From the NCBI GenBank assembly GCA_959347315.1, contig OY365813.1, positions 35,231,786 through 35,295,785 of the forward strand: a stretch of DNA of 64,000 nucleotides, in the 5' to 3' direction. The notes under the pieces were generated by a model. The model was not told the origin of the DNA and ran no database searches. It was given only the letters and a program-made list of their open reading frames with translations. Both the position numbers and the translations under genes were made by a program. Shown here piece after piece: positions 60,801 to 64,000 of the stretch (positions are counted from its first letter, which is position 1; each line of letters begins with the position of its first letter). Source of the stretch: Bimastos eiseni. Lineage: Eukaryota; Annelida; Clitellata; Crassiclitellata; Lumbricidae.

Positions 60801-63800
60801 GATACGTCGATGGTCGACTCATCCATGGACTGGATTTGTGCCAAGGTTAGCTCTATATTTAACGGTAGATTGTGGTAAGTTTCGCTGGCAGAACTGAGCC
60901 GTAAGAAAGGCAGGTTTGATGTTGTTTTGGGTTTCATTACAGACCTCGAGTCAGCGTTTGAACCCTGGTCTAGTGAAGTTGTCTGGTTTTCGTTGTCATT
61001 TGAAGACAGCAGGATTATAATAATTCAGTCGAATTGAAAATCATGTCCTACCATAACGCAACCTACACACCATTACCCCACCTCGTTCCCGGAATGCTAT
61101 GAGGCAGTGCCACCCCTTCTCAGTGTCTGGTCCTGTGACATGGAATGGGCTCCCTGCCGTCCGTTGACAAATACCTATCAATCAGTCTGCCTTGTTTTTA
61201 ACTACTCTTAACACTTCTGTTCTGGTGGGAGTGCTTCTGAGTAAAACTTGAAAGGGGCGCTATATAACATTGTAATAGTAATAATAATAAAAGGAGTTAA
61301 AAAATAATTTATTTCTCACTAATAATAATGATAATATCTGTAAAAAGTTTGACAGAAATTTGGTCGCAAGCTTGGTATCAAGTCTACATCGTTGTATTTG
61401 AGTATATTCTTAACACTGCACATCAAAATTATTGTAAATGGTGATAGATTGCTTCTGTTCTATCTTCCTTTGTGTTATTTTATGGATTTCCTTAAATGTG
61501 AACTGTGTGATTTTATGTTGTTTTCAAGCTAGCAGGTTTGTTGATTTTTTCAAGGAGTTTGATACTGGAGTGCATTGAAATGTTAGCTTATGGGGGCCAC
61601 AGAATCTTGTGTTTGGCGGATTGTTTAGATGGTGAGAAAGTCTCAGGTTTGGCAGTTTCGAACATTCGATGTCGTCAGCGTCGTTTTTTAGCGATCGATT
61701 TGTTCGTTTGTTAAGCGTTGTTGAATATTTGAATTTTCAGTGTAGCTGTAAGAACTTCCAGAGGAGAAGTCACTGTCGTAGGTGCAACAATTCCCGAGAA
61801 GGTAACGGTCTATTGAATGATGGTTCGTCATGATAAACGGTTGTGAGTTCTACTCTATTCATTTGGTGTCTCTCGTGGTGTGGAAATGGTCTCTTGAAGC
61901 AGAGCATCTCTCTTTGCTATCGTTTGGTCGAGAAAACTTGCGTCAGGATGGGCCGCTGCCTCTTCGGAGTTTCTTACTTACATGCTTAGCTGGTGGTCCA
62001 ACTGTCTCTTGTTCAGGCTTGAATTAATCCCTCCCACAGGATGGGTTTATTCAAGCCTATTAATTACGAAAGACCAGAATATACTCTTGAACATTTAAGT
62101 TTGCTTTCTACATCATTTAAAATCATTTTGGTGAGTTTTGTATTAGATAAACACATTGCAATTATTATTATATAATTACAATCTTAGCAGCACCTATGCA
62201 TTATTAAAATGCATTTTTACAGAAAGACTTGATCTTTCGTTTAATGATTAGATAGTCGATGATTAGGTCGGATGATTTTAGGATTTGGGGTACTTTTGCT
62301 GATCCGTTTGGAAACATTTAACCAGATCGAGTGTCTGAATACTTGACTTGACACTGATTTCTAACTCGGGTTTGCGAGTACCAAGAGGTTTAATGATTGA
62401 GAGGAGTTGATTCAATGCCAACGGATTCACGTAGACGAAATAATATTTAAATCAGTTCCAGAACTCGTCGGGTTGTAGTTACTCTTCAAGGATCGGTTCG
62501 GAAGAGCGCTCAGAGCCTGTGCTCCGTGATCATGCTTGTTTCCTATTAAGTAAAAGCCATTGGTCAGTATTTTGAAATGTCACTCCGAAAAAATTGGTTG
62601 GATCTGCACAGTGGGTGAGTCAAGAGGAAACCGTTTTAGACATTTGTGTAGGCTTCAATTTCCAGACATTCGATCAACATTTATGGAATTCCTGGCACCA
62701 TTTGACCTCTGAGAAAGAGGACCTACTGCAGTTCAGACACTAACACTCCACCAGTTCAAAGTTAGGAGATGACACTTTGAGAAACTGCTTTGGTGGATGT
62801 TGCTTCGAAGAAGAATGGAATGGAAAGAGCTGGAAAAACAGTCTGGACCGCTCCATGGCGGACAGCATCGTTTAGGCGTGGGAAGACTCGGCTGACTTCT
62901 CGTCTTCTCGCTTTGTCTGGCTACCGTTTGTTGTAAGCGATTGACAACAGAGTTTCTGACTCCATCTTGTGTCGTTTACTTTACTCAGAGTCCGAACGGG
63001 TGACGTCAGGCGACGGATTGGATCAGGTCGGCTGCAATCCTTGTAACAGTACGTCGCTCTTCTTCTCTCGCTTATATACGTTGCAGGCAATGTGTGAAAC
63101 GAGAGCTTTTGTAAAATGCCTAGGCAATTTGTATAGCCCTAATCCTACCCTAACCCAATGCTAAGACTAGCCCTAGCACTGACCCTAACATTAGCTCTGA
63201 CTCTAACCCTAGCCGTAAATGGGTGATTTTACAAATTGCCTGAAATTTAAAAAATCAAACATTTTACAAAATCTCTGTTTCACACATTTGCTGTAACATA
63301 TATGTTGAATCTTAATCTGGTTTTAATTGACATGGATTGAATAATAATTAGGTATCATATGAATATGTTTAAGAAAGAAGAGTGGGAGCAGTTAGGTCGG
63401 TATTTGGGCTGTTGGGCCTGTGTTGAATGTTAATAATGTGATTTAACCCAATTAATAATACATAATTTATTGAATTGATTGTAATAAACTCATTGAGTTC
63501 ATTCAGTCTGTTACTTGCCCAACAAAACTGTCGAATTCTCTGCTGTAAAACACAGAATGTATATTTCCTGAATTAGTTGGAAACTGCATAAATCAAGTGT
63601 TTCGTACCTTGCAGCACTTATTTTACGAGGACTGGATGGCTTAACAACTGAGGAGACCATCATTACCGCGTTGAGCAATGTGACGTCTCTTCCCCTAAAA
63701 AATGTTCGGGTCATACGAGACTTTATGACAGGGGCGAGTAATGGATTTGCATTTGTTGAAATGAACTCACTGAAGGAAAGCAAGGAGTTACTTGAGTACC

Positions 63801-63879
63801 TGGAAAGCCTGGAGAATCCTCTAGAGGTCGATGGAAAGGCGCTTCTCATTGCCTATGCCAAGAATACGTTCTCGACAGC
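57888..63879 (+). CDS. RBM5: RNA-binding motif protein RBM5/RBM10-like, 3'-partial (9 exons seen)
   Basis: RBM5/6/10 proteins regulate alternative splicing at the spliceosomal A complex in the nucleus. Exons: 57888-57943 (ATG), 58249-58417, 58817-58978, 59820-59889, 60060-60133, 60714-60845, 61741-61801, 62989-63048, 63615-63879 with a GTACGT donor after 63879. That is 1049 nt, about 349 residues, phases exact. Exon 2 encodes an Arg/Asp-rich tract (DRDRRDRDRSTYDDRRSRDR). RRM1 runs from NNIILVRGLPDEADE to YCFVEFHTVAESQYWME. A RanBP2-type zinc finger (WICAKCSCKNFQRRSHCRRC; C-x2-C-x10-C-x2-C) follows, split by an intron within the first Cys pair. RRM2 begins LILRGLDGLTTEE and contains GFAFVEMNSLKES. 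The order RS, RRM, ZnF, RRM is diagnostic. The OCRE, C2H2 and G-patch parts would lie to the right. RBM5, RBM6 and RBM10 cannot be separated here. Confidence 0.93.
58495..58625 (-). mobile_element. LINE family A 3' fragment (inverted) in RBM intron 2
   Basis: TATATAGTACCCCGTCAAGG, CCCCAGCACGTCTGAAAAG and AGAGTCAGAGTGGACCC parallel 32065-32300. Confidence 0.6.
58650..58790 (-). mobile_element. tRNA-derived SINE, family 2 (inverted)
   Basis: Inverted ATCAATCAATGGCGCTGAGC end, then CAATTGTGAGTGATGAACTT and a B box GATTGAACCC at 58740-58749. RBM intron 2. Confidence 0.6.
61070..61290 (+). mobile_element. LINE family A 3' fragment in RBM intron 6
   Basis: FSVSGPVTWNGLPAVR (near 61118-61166) is the C-terminal ORF2 motif seen in family A. 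The tail is GGGGCGCTATATAACATTGT followed by AATAATAATAA. Confidence 0.65.
63070..63310. mobile_element. Foldback MITE with telomere-like core, RBM intron 8
   Basis: CAATGTGTGAAACGAGAGCT, TTTGTAAAATGCCTAGGCAA, TTTGTA (63089-63134) is mirrored at 63228-63293 as ACAAATTGCCTG, ATTTTACAAAATCTCTGTTT, CACACATTTG. The core 63136-63216 is a decayed CCCTAA-like series (CCTACCCTAACCCAATGC and similar). Element length about 210-240 bp. Target duplication not resolved because the flanks are TATA-rich. Confidence 0.65.
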
Positions 63880-64000
63880 GTACGTTCATGGGATTTCGTT
63901 TCTGCTGATGTTTTTTGAAAACCTAAATGCTATTGGTTTACATGCCTCTCTAGTTTATAATTACTCAAACCATCTGCCAATTTTTTACTGTTATTATATG

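Overview
This window is eukaryotic and metazoan. It carries six spliced protein genes whose exon peptides match animal families, about 47 introns with recognisable splice sites, AT-rich intergenic DNA, and many LINE, SINE, MITE and minisatellite remnants. The genes are SRP68, an AF9/ENL-type YEATS protein, an evectin, VLCAD, a CAT-type SLC7 transporter and an RBM5/6/10-type splicing factor. CR1/L2-type LINEs and tRNA-derived SINEs point to an invertebrate or early-diverging animal. I cannot name the phylum.

Layout: 403-8179 (+) holds the last nine exons of SRP68; its N-terminus lies upstream of the window. 8180-16599 is an intergenic stretch with a degenerate hAT transposase, a long broken LINE (12110-14338), a second LINE fragment (14640-15560) and a strong hairpin (15801-15860). 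16600-22560 (+) is an MLLT1/MLLT3 (ENL/AF9) orthologue with a YEATS domain and a C-terminal AHD. 24932-27628 (-) is a complete evectin (PLEKHB). 29181-41814 (+) is a complete very-long-chain acyl-CoA dehydrogenase (ACADVL), divergent from PLEKHB across about 1.55 kb. 44713-45411 (-) is a class II aldolase/adducin-like gene. 46540-49122 is nested LINE and TIR-element debris. 49665-55681 (+) is a CAT-type SLC7A transporter with a solo LTR in its last intron. 55700-57150 is LINE plus SINE. 57888 to the right edge (+) is an RBM5/RBM10-like gene, open at its 3' end.

The genes do not form a pathway. They cover SRP-dependent protein targeting, transcription elongation/chromatin reading, membrane traffic, mitochondrial fatty-acid oxidation, amino-acid transport and pre-mRNA splicing.

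The most unusual pattern is at the splice sites. In four genes the exon-intron junction itself is tandemly duplicated. A 5' splice site grew into a 24-bp in-frame array (SLC7A) and into a 25-bp array (MLLT). A 17-bp donor duplication is present in PLEKHB and a 53-bp acceptor duplication in ACADVL. Three of the introns use GC-AG termini. All splice assignments are inferred from reading frame, splice motifs and remembered family sequences; no transcript data or searches were available.
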